Source: UBA3210 sp048359995 (GTDB taxonomy: Bacteria > Bacillota_I > Bacilli_A > RFN20 > CAG-449). Taken from it: a DNA stretch of 64,000 nucleotides. The DNA lies in assembly GCA_048359995.1 (NCBI GenBank), contig DBGCPK010000014.1, forward strand, positions 1 to 64,000, written 5' to 3'. Numbering within the stretch: the first letter of the stretch is position 1; every line of letters starts with the position of its first letter. Made by a program: the position numbers and the translations under genes. Of this stretch, positions 1 to 8,470 are shown piece by piece. The notes under the pieces were generated by a model. The model saw only the letters and a program-made list of their open reading frames with translations. It was not told the DNA's origin and did not search any database.

Positions 1-119
1 TTTCTTTTTTCCTTAGGTAATTCAAACTATCTAAGTGTTTTTTACTTATATTTATATTTTACCATAGTCTTTGTGATTATGCAATTGATATGATTATTCT
101 TCATTTACGACTTGGATAC
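1..119. repeat. Direct repeat A, copy 1 (promoter-bearing)
   Basis: This stretch matches positions 2929-3047 almost base for base (offset 2928). It may extend left of the window. It contains no gene but carries a leftward promoter (see 56-84), so the repeat duplicates a promoter. The second copy lies upstream of the lipoprotein/peptidase pair. Confidence 0.9.
56..84 (-). promoter_or_regulatory. Leftward promoter inside repeat A, copy 1
   Basis: On the minus strand TTGCAT (79-84) and TAAAAT (56-61) are separated by 17 nt, a good match to a vegetative sigma promoter. It points out of the window to the left. The same promoter occurs in copy 2 at 2984-3012. Confidence 0.6.
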
Positions 120-185
120 CAATAGATACTTGGTAGTTTATTCCTTTGACGTTTACGTTCGTACTTGGTTATCTTCGACGGTTAC

Positions 186-275
186 TATTTGTCCTTAAAA
201 CTGTCTTTATATAAACAAAAAAAGCCATTTTCATGACTTTTTTGGCTAATGTAGCCATTTCGTACTACATAGATG
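186..275. repeat. Direct repeat B, copy 1 (terminator-bearing)
   Basis: Ninety bases match 3531-3620 with only a few differences. The second copy abuts the 3' end of tRNA-Leu and covers its last two bases. Both copies carry a leftward terminator-like hairpin. Order A then B is kept in both copies, but the A-B spacer is short here and holds an acetyltransferase remnant in copy 2. Confidence 0.9.
217..247 (-). terminator. Terminator-like hairpin in repeat B, copy 1
   Basis: Read on the minus strand, AGCCA (247-243) pairs with TGGCT (227-223) and is followed by a run of six T. The stem is only five base pairs with a 15-nt loop, so efficiency is uncertain. Confidence 0.45.
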
Positions 276-310
276 TCTAATACGTACAAATTAGCTACAC
301 TAAATTATGA

Positions 311-348
311 TGATAAATGCCATAAAAACGAATTTGTTTCTATGGCAT
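311..348 (-). terminator. Hairpin behind the secreted peptidase gene
   Basis: Arms 336-348 and 317-329 form a 13-bp stem (one G-U pair) with a 6-nt loop, starting seven bases after the peptidase stop codon. On the minus strand it is followed by a short, interrupted T stretch. It probably ends the lipoprotein-peptidase transcript. Confidence 0.55.
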
Positions 349-354
349 TGTGTT

Positions 355-1698
355 TTATTCGGTTGTTAAACTATTGTTCTTTTTTTGAAATACCAATGTA
401 TGATTCATATATGCTTCTATGTCTTCATCAACCAACACGATGACTCCATTTGGCAATATATAACTTCCTTTTTCGGTTACATATTTGATTTCGGTTGATG
501 TTGCATTGAGTTGCACAAATCCGATTTCCGCACTTCCACCACATAGTAAACAGGTTTTATATCTTGTTCCGATGCCGAGTAGACTTCCTCCACTGCTGGA
601 TACGGCGTGTCCTTGTTGGGTAGTTGCTCCACATCCACAGGTTGCATCATGTTTACTGAAATCTACCCATATATAAGGATCATGGTAGTCATGTGTTTCG
701 GTATACTGGTTACACATAGTACAATAATGATCTTCGTAGTTGTGAATATGCGTTTGTAAGCCGCATCCACAATATTCAACATTATTGACCACATAGTTGT
801 TTGAATGTGTTTCAGGAATATTTGTTAAATCCATTACGCCAGCCTCTGTTATCTGATAGTTAGAGGTAATAACCGTATCTGATGAACTTCTATTCCACCC
901 AAAATGTGCGTGTATTCCATATTCATCATAGTAATATGCAACAACCGAATGATAACCTTCACGAACTCCTGTTTCTTCGTTATAATCTGCTATATGAAGC
1001 ATTACAGGATTGCCTAAGTCCAATTGCTCTTTTACATAAGCATCAAATCCATTGATTACATTAGCGTCCGTAGGTTTTGCTGCTACTCCAAAATCACTTA
1101 CACAAAAATAGTCAAAATGAACAGTTGTATCCGGAAAAAGGACTCTGAGAATTTTGTAATAACTCCACATTCCTATATCACAAGAGTATTCACTTGCTTC
1201 ATTTCCCATCGACGAATTGACTATTTCCATTAAATACATTTGGAAATCGGTTGATCTGTTTTTTTGAATAAAGTCATACAGCCCTGTTTGGGGATAGGAT
1301 TGCCTGCATACTCCAGGCGAATCGGATAATGCAATTTCTAAACTACTTACACTCCCCTGACTTCTTTCATAAACGGTAGGAATAATATTATCATTTCTAA
1401 ATGTATCATAATAAGAAAGATATTGAATAAAAGAAACATATCCACAAGAGCCATGTGAATTGACCGGAGAGTAGGTATATAAATTCTGAAAATAAGTTAC
1501 CATACTCATTCCTGAGGATTTTGAAGTCGTAGCGATAAATGGTTCAAAATCGGCATTATATTTTTCTTCTGTCATATATTCATACGCGCCGGTATACCCA
1601 TCTTCATTTCCCGTTGCATAAACGAAAACATCTTTTTGAGTAGATCTTACTCCTATACTAAAAATGAAACCTAATATTATAATAATGATTTTTTTCAA
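355..1698 (-). CDS. Secreted putative cysteine peptidase (C39-like/papain-like)
   Basis: A 447-residue protein with an N-terminal signal peptide (hydrophobic residues about 4-16). It contains a papain-type pair: Cys85 in a GSCGYVS context and His250 in GYHSVVAYYYD, followed by HFGW. This is the pattern of C39-like cysteine peptidases. The last third holds Cys/His clusters (CxxC near residues 325-355) that could bind metal. The start is TTG at 1698, supported by an AAAGGAGA site seven bases upstream; no in-frame ATG is closer. It follows the lipoprotein gene by 27 nt and is probably cotranscribed. It is a distant paralogue of the 789-residue protein at 37173-39542 (both have a Cys-TyrVal-Ser motif followed by FYDT). 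The substrate is unknown. The region is visibly more AT-rich than the core genes. Confidence 0.7.
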   Translation of the reverse strand: MKKIIIIILGFIFSIGVRSTQKDVFVYATGNEDGYTGAYEYMTEEKYNADFEPFIATTSKSSGMSMVTYFQNLYTYSPVNSHGSCGYVSFIQYLSYYDTFRNDNIIPTVYERSQGSVSSLEIALSDSPGVCRQSYPQTGLYDFIQKNRSTDFQMYLMEIVNSSMGNEASEYSCDIGMWSYYKILRVLFPDTTVHFDYFCVSDFGVAAKPTDANVINGFDAYVKEQLDLGNPVMLHIADYNEETGVREGYHSVVAYYYDEYGIHAHFGWNRSSSDTVITSNYQITEAGVMDLTNIPETHSNNYVVNNVEYCGCGLQTHIHNYEDHYCTMCNQYTETHDYHDPYIWVDFSKHDATCGCGATTQQGHAVSSSGGSLLGIGTRYKTCLLCGGSAEIGFVQLNATSTEIKYVTEKGSYILPNGVIVLVDEDIEAYMNHTLVFQKKNNSLTTE

Positions 1699-1725
1699 AA
1701 TAATTTTATCTCCTTTGTTTTTATT

Positions 1726-2838
1726 CTATCTCTTTTGGATAATTTCAACCACTTTATCATAGTCGTACAAAGCGTAAATGTAGGAATGGTAAATGTAAGA
1801 GGACTGTGCCTGAAAGTCCGACTCTTTTACCAATGCGTCCGAGAAAGCTTCTTTGTATTCGCGGAAAACGTCTTCCTCAAAGAAGAGATCCGTTTCGTCG
1901 CTTAGCAAATCCAATTTGTCCGTGTCAGTAACAACGTATCTCGGCAATAGGAAATATTTTTGATCCCCTTCTTTTACGACATCGCTCCGAACGGTTTCCT
2001 GTAACATAGAACCCTCCATTCCTAAAACCGGATAACTCCCGTATATCGTGTCCTCGTATATCGACGGATAGGCTTCGATTCTTTCGCCGACATAATCGAA
2101 TAATTCTTTTACTGTATTTTGATTGACTTTCTCGTAGTTCTCGAACAAATATTCTTTCGGAGTTTCATTTTCGTCTTCGAAAATCAATTCCACGCGTTTA
2201 TATAACGAAATCGTTTGTCCGATCGTTTTCTGTAAAGAAACATTTTCCTTGATTACCGCTTGCTTACTTTCCGCGCAGAATACCAACCGATAATCGTCGA
2301 TTTCGTAACAAATATCGCCGAGTTTTTCTGCCGTATAATATCGGATATTTTCGTCTTCGTTTTTGTTTTCTTCCAATCTTTGATAGCAGTAGTAATATTT
2401 TCCGTCAATGATCGAAAAATCATCGTAAGCCGAAAAGTGATAATTGTAAATATCTTCGGAACGATTTTCTTCAAAATCGATCAGCCATTGCTCGTTTTCT
2501 TCAATCCAGCCTTTTTTCAGATAAATCAGATAATACGGAGCATCTCGTTCCAAGTACTCCGTCAAATATGTGTACAACCGATCTTCTTCGGGAATGCGCG
2601 GACCGAATTTGTTTTCCAAGTCGTACCCGTCCCATAGGTATTTATAGGATAAATCGCTGTCCGGATAAATGAAACCATAATTGAATCGAAAATGAAACAA
2701 CGCTTCTTTCACATCGGAATCCGTCATCTCTTTTAAATTCTGAGAACTCTTCTCTGTCGTGCATCCGACGATTGCGCTAGAACCAAAGACGAGCAAACCT
2801 AAAACCAAAAATGTTTTGATAAATCCGTTTTTGTGCAT
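1726..2838 (-). CDS. Lipoprotein of unknown function
   Basis: About 370 residues, starting with a lysine-containing n-region, a hydrophobic stretch and the lipobox-like IVGC, so the mature protein is expected to be lipid-anchored at a Cys near residue 26. The rest is rich in Tyr, Asp and Glu with no motif that I recognise. An ATG at 2844 is also in frame, but AAGGAGGG lies only two bases from it and seven to eight from the ATG at 2838, so the latter is the better start. The gene is the first of a two-gene operon with the secreted peptidase, behind the promoter in repeat A. The last residues (LYDYDKVVEI) recur in a fragment at 34582-34612. Confidence 0.7.
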   Translation of the reverse strand: MHKNGFIKTFLVLGLLVFGSSAIVGCTTEKSSQNLKEMTDSDVKEALFHFRFNYGFIYPDSDLSYKYLWDGYDLENKFGPRIPEEDRLYTYLTEYLERDAPYYLIYLKKGWIEENEQWLIDFEENRSEDIYNYHFSAYDDFSIIDGKYYYCYQRLEENKNEDENIRYYTAEKLGDICYEIDDYRLVFCAESKQAVIKENVSLQKTIGQTISLYKRVELIFEDENETPKEYLFENYEKVNQNTVKELFDYVGERIEAYPSIYEDTIYGSYPVLGMEGSMLQETVRSDVVKEGDQKYFLLPRYVVTDTDKLDLLSDETDLFFEEDVFREYKEAFSDALVKESDFQAQSSYIYHSYIYALYDYDKVVEIIQKR

Positions 2839-2928
2839 TCTCATTCCCTCCTTATTTGGAGATATGTTTTGATAAGCAAAATTCCCCCTTCGTTTTGCCT
2901 AAGGAGATTGTAAATTCTGATGTTGTGT

Positions 2929-3047
2929 TTTCTTTTTCCCTTAGGTAATTCAAACTATCTAAGTGTTTTTTACTTATATTTTTATTTTACCATAGTCTTT
3001 GTGATTATGCAATTGATATGATTATTCTTCATTTACGACTTAGATAC
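2929..3047. repeat. Direct repeat A, copy 2
   Basis: Matches 1-119 with only scattered mismatches. It lies directly upstream (in transcription sense) of the lipoprotein gene and supplies its promoter. Confidence 0.9.
2984..3012 (-). promoter_or_regulatory. Promoter of the lipoprotein-peptidase operon
   Basis: Minus-strand TTGCAT (3007-3012), 17-nt spacer, TAAAAT (2984-2989). It leaves a leader of about 140 nt before the lipoprotein start. Confidence 0.6.
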
Positions 3048-3119
3048 GAAATCGTTTCGATACCAATTTTTTTGAAAATGAAGCCGTATCGATATGTAAC
3101 TTAGAGTAATATTCCATAA

Positions 3120-3515
3120 TTAAACTTTTAAAAAGAGCCAACAAAATTTTTTATTTTGAAATATACGTTCTAATTTACCTCCACAAGAAATAATAACTTT
3201 TTGAGAAGCGATATTGTCTAAATCAGTTGTTAAAAGGACTTTGGATAAGCCTTTATCTTTAGCAATAGATAAAACGCTTTTTAGAGCATCTTTTGCATAT
3301 CCTTTTCTTCTTTCCCAAGGTGCTATACCATAACCAATATGTCCTGCATAGTTTAAAATAAATTCGTTATCTTGATAACGGAAATTTATTCCACCTACAA
3401 TTCGTCCATCTACCCATATTAAATAATAGGTTGCTAATACTTTACCAAATCCTGTTTTTTATGAAAATCGTCAAAATGCAGCTGTTGGATGAAAAGATTT
3501 TGCTTTCCCTTATTT
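3120..3515 (-). pseudogene. Decayed GNAT-family N-acetyltransferase
   Basis: Reading leftward, 3458-3120 is open and encodes the C-terminal part of a GNAT acetyltransferase: a strand with GRIVGGINFRY, then the acetyl-CoA loop region around WERRKGYAKDAL and a tail ending TTDLDNIASQKVI...CGGK. The frame is blocked by TAA at 3459-3461, while another frame just upstream (about 3462-3515) continues with plausible coding. This indicates a frameshift plus loss of the N-terminal half and start codon. The remnant lies between repeat A and repeat B; the corresponding interval in the first copy lacks it. Nothing suggests that a functional protein is made. Confidence 0.7.
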
Positions 3516-3530
3516 CATATAAAAAGCACA

Positions 3531-3620
3531 TATTTGTCCTTAAAACTACCCCTATATAAACAAAAAAAGCCATTTTCATGACTTTTTTGGCTAATGTAGC
3601 CATTTCGTACTACATAGATG
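3531..3620. repeat. Direct repeat B, copy 2, at the tRNA-Leu 3' end
   Basis: Matches 186-275. Its right edge overlaps the last two bases of tRNA-Leu (3619-3620). Confidence 0.9.
3562..3592 (-). terminator. Terminator-like hairpin after tRNA-Leu
   Basis: Same AGCCA/TGGCT hairpin and T run as at 217-247, placed about 27 nt downstream of the tRNA 3' end, where a tRNA terminator is expected. Confidence 0.5.
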
Positions 3621-3703
3621 GTGCGGCCTATGAGACTTGAACTCACACGAAATTAATCATACGCCCCTCAAACGTACGCGTCTACCAGTTCCGCCAAGGC
3701 CGC
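3619..3703 (-). tRNA. tRNA-Leu (GAG)
   Basis: The minus strand folds as a class II tRNA: acceptor GCGGCCT/AGGCCGC, a D arm, a TACGT/GCGTA anticodon stem enclosing loop TTGAGGG (anticodon GAG), a long variable arm, a GTTCAAG T loop and an encoded CCA end. Confidence 0.95.
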
Positions 3704-3713
3704 ATCGCTTGTA

Positions 3714-3742
3714 ATTATAGAAAATAGCGTTCAAAAAAACAA
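3714..3742 (-). promoter_or_regulatory. Promoter of tRNA-Leu (GAG)
   Basis: TATAAT on the minus strand (3714-3719) lies ten bases upstream of the tRNA 5' end, with a weaker TTGTTT at 3737-3742 and a 17-nt spacer. Confidence 0.55.
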
Positions 3743-3760
3743 TAGTATTCCAAAAAGTTT

Positions 3761-4165
3761 TCAATCTTCGTTATCTAAACCCTTTCGACAAGGAATCTCG
3801 TCTCTTTGCAAAGCTTTCAGCATAATTTCGGCGCTGGAAATATTCGTTGCCAACGGAATATTGGTTACATCGCACAATCTGAGAAGCGCGGAAACGTCCG
3901 GTTCATGCGGCTGCGCCGTCAAAGGGTCGCGAAGAAAAATCACCAAGTCCAACTGGCTGTTTGCAATCATCGAACCGATCTGTTGATCGCCTCCCAACGG
4001 ACCCGATTTCATTCGGTTGATGCGGATTCCGGTTTCCCCCATAACCATCGTTCCCGTCGTTCCTGTGGCAAAAATTTCATGTTTGGCCAATACCTCTTTG
4101 TATTTTTTGGCCAGACGAATCATTTCGCTTTTCTTCTTATCGTGAGCAATTAAAGCAATCTGCAT
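3761..4165 (-). CDS. mgsA: Methylglyoxal synthase
   Basis: This enzyme converts dihydroxyacetone phosphate to methylglyoxal and phosphate, a cytosolic bypass of lower glycolysis. The 134-residue length is near the family norm. Visible signatures are the N-terminal IALIAHDKKK, the phosphate-binding ATGTTG, the SGPLGGDQQIG segment with the catalytic Asp, and FLRDPLTAQPHEPD, which holds the active-site His and Asp. It is the third gene of a leftward operon behind lemA and an M3 peptidase gene, 16 nt after the peptidase stop, and is followed by tRNA-Leu with its own promoter. Nothing unusual is seen in the sequence. Confidence 0.95.
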   Translation of the reverse strand: MQIALIAHDKKKSEMIRLAKKYKEVLAKHEIFATGTTGTMVMGETGIRINRMKSGPLGGDQQIGSMIANSQLDLVIFLRDPLTAQPHEPDVSALLRLCDVTNIPLATNISSAEIMLKALQRDEIPCRKGLDNED

Positions 4166-4181
4166 TCTATTTTCTCCTTTC

Positions 4182-5879
4182 TCAGTATCCCGAAATATCG
4201 ATCGATTTCAAATATCTTTTTAACGCAGGAATCACTTTCCGCACATTGCCTTCTTCAAAAGGATTGTTCAATCCCGCTTTCTTTAAAAGCGCGACAAATG
4301 GATACTTTCCTCCCAATTTGCAAAGACGAACATATTTTTTCCACGCTTTTTCATGATTCTTTTCATTTTCGATAAAGAATTGAAAAGCAACCACTTGCGC
4401 CAAGGTATAATCGATGTAGTAAAAAGGCGAGGAGAAGATATGGCTTTGCCTCATCCACCAGCCTCCTTTTTCGAAGATCGGCGTATCGTCGTAGCGGCGA
4501 TGCGGAAGATACTTCTTTTCTATTTTTCTGAATTTTTCACATCTTTCTTCGTGAGAAACTTCCGGATTTTCATAGACCCAATGCTGAAATTCGTCGATGG
4601 TCGCGCCATAAGGAATAAAGGTTATCGCATCCGCCAGATGAGCGTAACGATATTTATCCGCGTCTTCTTCAAAGAAAAGGTTCATCCAGTCGTAAGTGAT
4701 GAATTCCATGCTCATCGAATGAATTTCGCAAGCTTCCAAAGTCGGACTCCGATAATCGGGACAACGGATATTTCTGGACATATATCCCTGAAAGGCATGG
4801 CCGAATTCATGAGTCAAAACGTCGACATCGCCCGATGTACCGTTAAAATTCGAAAAGATGAACGGCGCCTTGTATTTCGGAAGATAAGTCATATAACCTC
4901 CTCCGGATTTTCCGAGGCGAGTCTCCAAGTCCATTAGTTCGTTTTCGATTAAAAAATCGAAAAACTCTCCGGTTTCAGACGATAGTTCCCCATACATTTT
5001 TTTCGCTTGACGAATCATAAATTCCGTACGGCCTTTCGGAACGGGATTTCCACTCAAAAAACTGATGTTATAGTCGTAAAACTGCGGGTTCTTGATCTGG
5101 ATTCTTTTGGCTTGTTCCTTAAAAAGGCGTTCGGTAAAAGGCACGAGATCGCGGTAAATCTGCACTCGATAATCGCCGACTTTCTTCGCGTCGTAGTCGG
5201 TTCTTCCAAGCATTTTGTATCCCATCTCGACAAAGTTTTTGTATCCGAGTTTTCTCGCCATTTGAGTTCGGATTTTCACCATTTGTCCGTAAATCTTTCC
5301 GATTTTTTCGTTATTGGATTCGAAAAAATCTGCGATGAGAACGCTCGCCTTTTTTCGAATTTCTCTTTGCTCGTTCTGCGCATAATTGGACAATTTCGAA
5401 AGATTGCAAATTTCACCGTTAAAATCAATTTCTGCCGATGCAAGCAATGCGGTATATTCACTCGAAAGTTTGTTGATTTCCTGAATCTCTTTGATGATCG
5501 ACGGATCGAAACATTCCAAAGAAGTTTCAGCCAATTTAAACAGATGATTTCCCCATTTTTCTTCCAACTGATCTCGAAATTTTGCATGGACGAGTTCCTT
5601 ATTGAATTCGTTAAACCAATTCCGGATAAGCGGAGAATTCTGATCGATAAAATTCATATTTCGAACATTCTTTTTGTCTCGAGTATCCAAGGTATACTTT
5701 ATTTCTCCGATGGTAAGATTCGTTTGAATTTCATCCATGTATTTAAAAATTTTCATCAACGCGCGATTCTGACTTTCGAATGATTCGGCCTCTTTAAAAT
5801 TTAAGATCAAAGCGGAAAAATCGCCTTCGATCTTCTCCATATTCATTTTTTTAAATTTCAGTTCAGAAAATTTTTTCAT
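4182..5879 (-). CDS. M3-family oligoendopeptidase
   Basis: A cytosolic zinc metallopeptidase of 565 residues expected to cleave short peptides. The thermolysin-like zinc site HEFGH is at about residues 357-361, with the third ligand Glu near 385 in ACEIHSM, as in oligoendopeptidase F and its relatives. The N-terminal half is helical with many Lys and Glu, consistent with the bowl-shaped M3 fold. There is no signal peptide. The ATG at 5879 overlaps the end of lemA by four bases, so the two are translationally coupled, with mgsA following. The exact subfamily cannot be settled from motifs alone. Confidence 0.9.
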   Translation of the reverse strand: MKKFSELKFKKMNMEKIEGDFSALILNFKEAESFESQNRALMKIFKYMDEIQTNLTIGEIKYTLDTRDKKNVRNMNFIDQNSPLIRNWFNEFNKELVHAKFRDQLEEKWGNHLFKLAETSLECFDPSIIKEIQEINKLSSEYTALLASAEIDFNGEICNLSKLSNYAQNEQREIRKKASVLIADFFESNNEKIGKIYGQMVKIRTQMARKLGYKNFVEMGYKMLGRTDYDAKKVGDYRVQIYRDLVPFTERLFKEQAKRIQIKNPQFYDYNISFLSGNPVPKGRTEFMIRQAKKMYGELSSETGEFFDFLIENELMDLETRLGKSGGGYMTYLPKYKAPFIFSNFNGTSGDVDVLTHEFGHAFQGYMSRNIRCPDYRSPTLEACEIHSMSMEFITYDWMNLFFEEDADKYRYAHLADAITFIPYGATIDEFQHWVYENPEVSHEERCEKFRKIEKKYLPHRRYDDTPIFEKGGWWMRQSHIFSSPFYYIDYTLAQVVAFQFFIENEKNHEKAWKKYVRLCKLGGKYPFVALLKKAGLNNPFEEGNVRKVIPALKRYLKSIDISGY

Positions 5880-6430
5880 TTATCGTTTTCTCCTTTACTG
5901 TTGATATCGATGCCGCTTTTGGCTTTCAATTTGAAAAGTTTGGCAATCGGCGCATACGGTTTAAAGCGAATCCAGTAATTATACGCCCAAATCCGGCTGT
6001 TATGAGAAAGAATGATGTGTTTATATTGACGATCGATATCCTCGATGGAATTCGAAAGCGTCTCTATTCTCGGATCGGACTTCAATTCTTCTTCGTTGAT
6101 TTTTCCGAAAATTTCAATCACAATCTCGTCGATTCTCTGACCGATCGAAAGTCTTTCCAAAGTGGCGAAACGATCGAAAGACGGCTTTTTTTCCAAATTA
6201 AATTCTTTTTTGACTTCATCGGAAATATCCACGTTCATGTCCAGCAGATATTTCGCCAAAACGATGGTCACGTCGTATTTCTGAGCCAAAACGATATTGA
6301 TTCCGGATTTGCTTCGTTCGATCTGTCGATTCAGAAGAATCAACGCGACGGAAACCGCGGCAATCAACAAAATCCACATCCCGATCAAGATGCACAGGAT
6401 AACGAACGATACCAATAACCAAGTCGGCAT
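5876..6430 (-). CDS. lemA: LemA family membrane protein
   Basis: A 184-residue protein with one long N-terminal membrane segment (about residues 4-33) followed by helical sequence starting NRQIERSKSGINIVLAQKYD, which resembles the start of the LemA coiled-coil domain. LemA proteins are membrane-anchored with a helical domain, and their molecular role is not well established. An AGAGGTGG ribosome site precedes the ATG, and a good promoter lies at 6451-6479. It heads the lemA-peptidase-mgsA operon. LemA genes often neighbour peptidase genes, which fits the context here. Confidence 0.8.
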   Translation of the reverse strand: MPTWLLVSFVILCILIGMWILLIAAVSVALILLNRQIERSKSGINIVLAQKYDVTIVLAKYLLDMNVDISDEVKKEFNLEKKPSFDRFATLERLSIGQRIDEIVIEIFGKINEEELKSDPRIETLSNSIEDIDRQYKHIILSHNSRIWAYNYWIRFKPYAPIAKLFKLKAKSGIDINSKGENDK

Positions 6431-6450
6431 TTGTTTCCACCTCTTTTTTT

Positions 6451-6479
6451 ATATTACCCTTGACGAAGAAAAAATGCAA
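6451..6479 (-). promoter_or_regulatory. Promoter of the lemA-peptidase-mgsA operon
   Basis: Minus-strand TTGCAT (6474-6479), 17-nt spacer, TAATAT (6451-6456), about 20 nt before lemA. Confidence 0.65.
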
Positions 6480-6513
6480 CAGAATACGAAATCGGACGGG
6501 AACTCGCTCTTTT

Positions 6514-6527
6514 TTCACTTATGTGAA
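6514..6527. promoter_or_regulatory. Small dyad upstream of the S1-domain gene
   Basis: TTCACTTATGTGAA is a near-perfect 14-bp inverted repeat (5-bp arms TTCAC/GTGAA) lying 22 bases upstream of a possible -10 (TATAGT, 6550-6555). It could be a regulator site; no regulator is identified. Confidence 0.3.
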
Positions 6528-6616
6528 ATTCGGAAAATGCACGATTTTTATAGTATTGCCAAAGTCAAATGTTTAAAATATTTATGGATTTATCCAAGAA
6601 AGGGCTTGTTTCGGAT

Positions 6617-7006
6617 ATGCAGTATAAAAAAGGCGATATCGTTTCGGGAACGGTAAACGGCATTCAACCTTACGGCGCATTCATCAAATTGGAAAACGAC
6701 GAACAGGGACTCATTCACATCTCCGAAATTTCCGGTTTTTTCGTCAAGAATATCGAACAATATCTGAAAGTCGGTCAGCAAACCAAAGTCAAAATCATCG
6801 AGGTACTGGAAGATCGTCATCTCTATCGCTTTTCTTTAAAGCAAGTCGAACCCCGTTTCAGACAGAATATCCGAAACGCGAAATCCGGACATAAGCGAAA
6901 TCGGCACAAAGTCCCTTCGGATAAACAGGATTTCACTCCGCTTGAAGAGAATTTAGAAAAGTGGATTCAAATCGAATTGAAAAGAATAGGAGAAGAAAAT
7001 GATTAA
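6617..7006 (+). CDS. S1 RNA-binding domain protein (YugI/CvfD type)
   Basis: About 129 residues. The S1 fold is plain: YKKGDIVSGTV, then GIQPYGAFIKL, QGLIHISEIS and VGQQTKVKIIEV. The C-terminal half is basic and probably unstructured. This matches the general stress protein 13 group, single-S1 proteins that bind RNA or ribosomes. In-frame ATGs exist at 6569 and 6584, but family members begin just before the S1 strand, so 6617 is chosen, with AGAAAGGG 12 nt upstream. The end overlaps the pgi start by eight bases, implying coupling. It is divergent from lemA. Confidence 0.75.
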   Translation: MQYKKGDIVSGTVNGIQPYGAFIKLENDEQGLIHISEISGFFVKNIEQYLKVGQQTKVKIIEVLEDRHLYRFSLKQVEPRFRQNIRNAKSGHKRNRHKVPSDKQDFTPLEENLEKWIQIELKRIGEEND

Positions 7007-8285
7007 AGTAGATCTGTCTCATACCGTGCAAAACATTCCGTTAGAAGCGTATTGCCAAGATGTTAAAACGATCGACGCGAAAATCAAAGACCGAAGCGGG
7101 CTGGGAAGCGATTTTTTAGGTTGGGTCGATTATCCATCCCTTTACGACCGCGACGAATTCAGGCGAATTCTTCAAGCCGCGCAAGAGATTCGCGATCGCT
7201 ACGAGGTGTTGGTAGTCGCAGGAATCGGGGGCTCTTATTTAGGCGCACGCGCGGCAATCGAAGCGCTGAACGGGTTATTCCCGAAAAGAAAAACCGAAAT
7301 ACTTTTCGTCGGCAACACGCTGTCGGGAAACTACGTATCTCAGGTTCTCGATTACCTCAAAGACAAAAAATTCGCGATCAATGTCATTTCCAAATCCGGA
7401 ACGACTACGGAAACCGCTGTCGCATTCCGCTTGCTGAAAGAACTGCTGATCTCACAGGTTGGCGAAGAAGAGGCTTGCAAAGCGATTTACGCGACGACCG
7501 ACAAGGCGCGCGGGGCGTTAAAGGCGGAAGCCGAAGCCAAAGGATATTCCTGTTTCGTAATCCCGGACGACATCGGTGGGCGTTATTCGGTTCTGACCGC
7601 GGTCGGATTGCTTCCGATTGCCGTTGCCGGAAACGACATCGAAATGCTGATGCGCGGGGCCTCCGACGCGATGAAAGAACTCGACAATCCCGACGTTCTC
7701 ACCAATCCTTGCTATCAGTATGCCGTTGCGAGAAACTACCTCTATCACAGCGAAAAAAGCGTGGAAATGTTCGTCACCTACGAGCCTCATTTGACCGAAA
7801 TCGGAGAATGGCTGAAACAATTATTCGGCGAATCGGAGGGAAAAGAACACAAGGGTTTGCTACCCGCTTCCGCGACTTTTTCCACCGATCTTCATTCTTT
7901 GGGGCAATTCATTCAAGAAGGAACTCCACTGCTTTTTGAAACGATTCTCTTCGTCGATAAAGCCAAAGAAGATGTCACGGTTCATCATCAGGAGAACGAT
8001 CTCGATCAGTTGAACTATCTGGCCGGAAAAAAATTGTCTTACATCAACGAGATGGCATTTTTAGGCACTTTATCCGCGCATGTGGAAGAAGGAAATATTC
8101 CGAATATCGTCGTGCATATTCCCGAAATGACCGAATATTATCTCGGCTATCTTTTCTATTTCTTCATGAAAGCCTGCGCGATGAGCGCTTACCTTCTCGG
8201 TATCAACCCTTTCAATCAACCGGGTGTCGAAGTATACAAGAAAAGGATGTTCAAATTATTAGGAAAACCAATTGCAAAACGATGA
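6999..8285 (+). CDS. pgi: Glucose-6-phosphate isomerase
   Basis: This enzyme interconverts glucose-6-phosphate and fructose-6-phosphate in glycolysis. At 428 residues it is the shorter bacterial form. Signatures include GIGGSYLGARAAIEAL, the sugar-phosphate site VISKSGTTTET, DIGGRYSVLTAVGLLP, and the C-terminal block with the catalytic Lys in GVEVYKKRMF. AGGAG lies six bases before the ATG. It overlaps the S1-domain gene and is followed by the tRNA operon promoter. It ends with TGA, one of several genes showing that TGA is a stop codon here. Confidence 0.97.
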   Translation: MIKVDLSHTVQNIPLEAYCQDVKTIDAKIKDRSGLGSDFLGWVDYPSLYDRDEFRRILQAAQEIRDRYEVLVVAGIGGSYLGARAAIEALNGLFPKRKTEILFVGNTLSGNYVSQVLDYLKDKKFAINVISKSGTTTETAVAFRLLKELLISQVGEEEACKAIYATTDKARGALKAEAEAKGYSCFVIPDDIGGRYSVLTAVGLLPIAVAGNDIEMLMRGASDAMKELDNPDVLTNPCYQYAVARNYLYHSEKSVEMFVTYEPHLTEIGEWLKQLFGESEGKEHKGLLPASATFSTDLHSLGQFIQEGTPLLFETILFVDKAKEDVTVHHQENDLDQLNYLAGKKLSYINEMAFLGTLSAHVEEGNIPNIVVHIPEMTEYYLGYLFYFFMKACAMSAYLLGINPFNQPGVEVYKKRMFKLLGKPIAKR

Positions 8286-8326
8286 ATTCGGGATGAAAAC
8301 GCGTTTCAATAATTTTTTAAAAACGA

Positions 8327-8355
8327 TTGACTTATTTTATTCAAATTGATATATT
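8327..8355 (+). promoter_or_regulatory. Promoter of the tRNA operon
   Basis: TTGACT (8327-8332), an exact 17-nt spacer and TATATT (8350-8355), 32 nt before the first tRNA. Confidence 0.8.
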
Positions 8356-8387
8356 ATTAAAGCGTTGTAAAAAATGCCTTTTTCATT

Positions 8388-8463
8388 GGAAGTTTAGCTC
8401 AGCTGGGAGAGCGCTACCCTTACAAGGTAGATGTCACAGGTTCGAGCCCTGTAACTTCCACCA
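8388..8463 (+). tRNA. tRNA-Val (TAC)
   Basis: Acceptor GGAAGTT/AACTTCC, anticodon stem CTACC/GGTAG with loop CTTACAA (anticodon TAC), GTTCGAG T loop and an encoded CCA. First gene of a five-tRNA cluster. Confidence 0.97.
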
Positions 8464-8470
8464 TTCACAC

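Noticed and set aside
3531..3620. att site of an integrative element
   Set aside because: Only two bases of the tRNA are included and there is no integrase; kept only as a low-interest observation.
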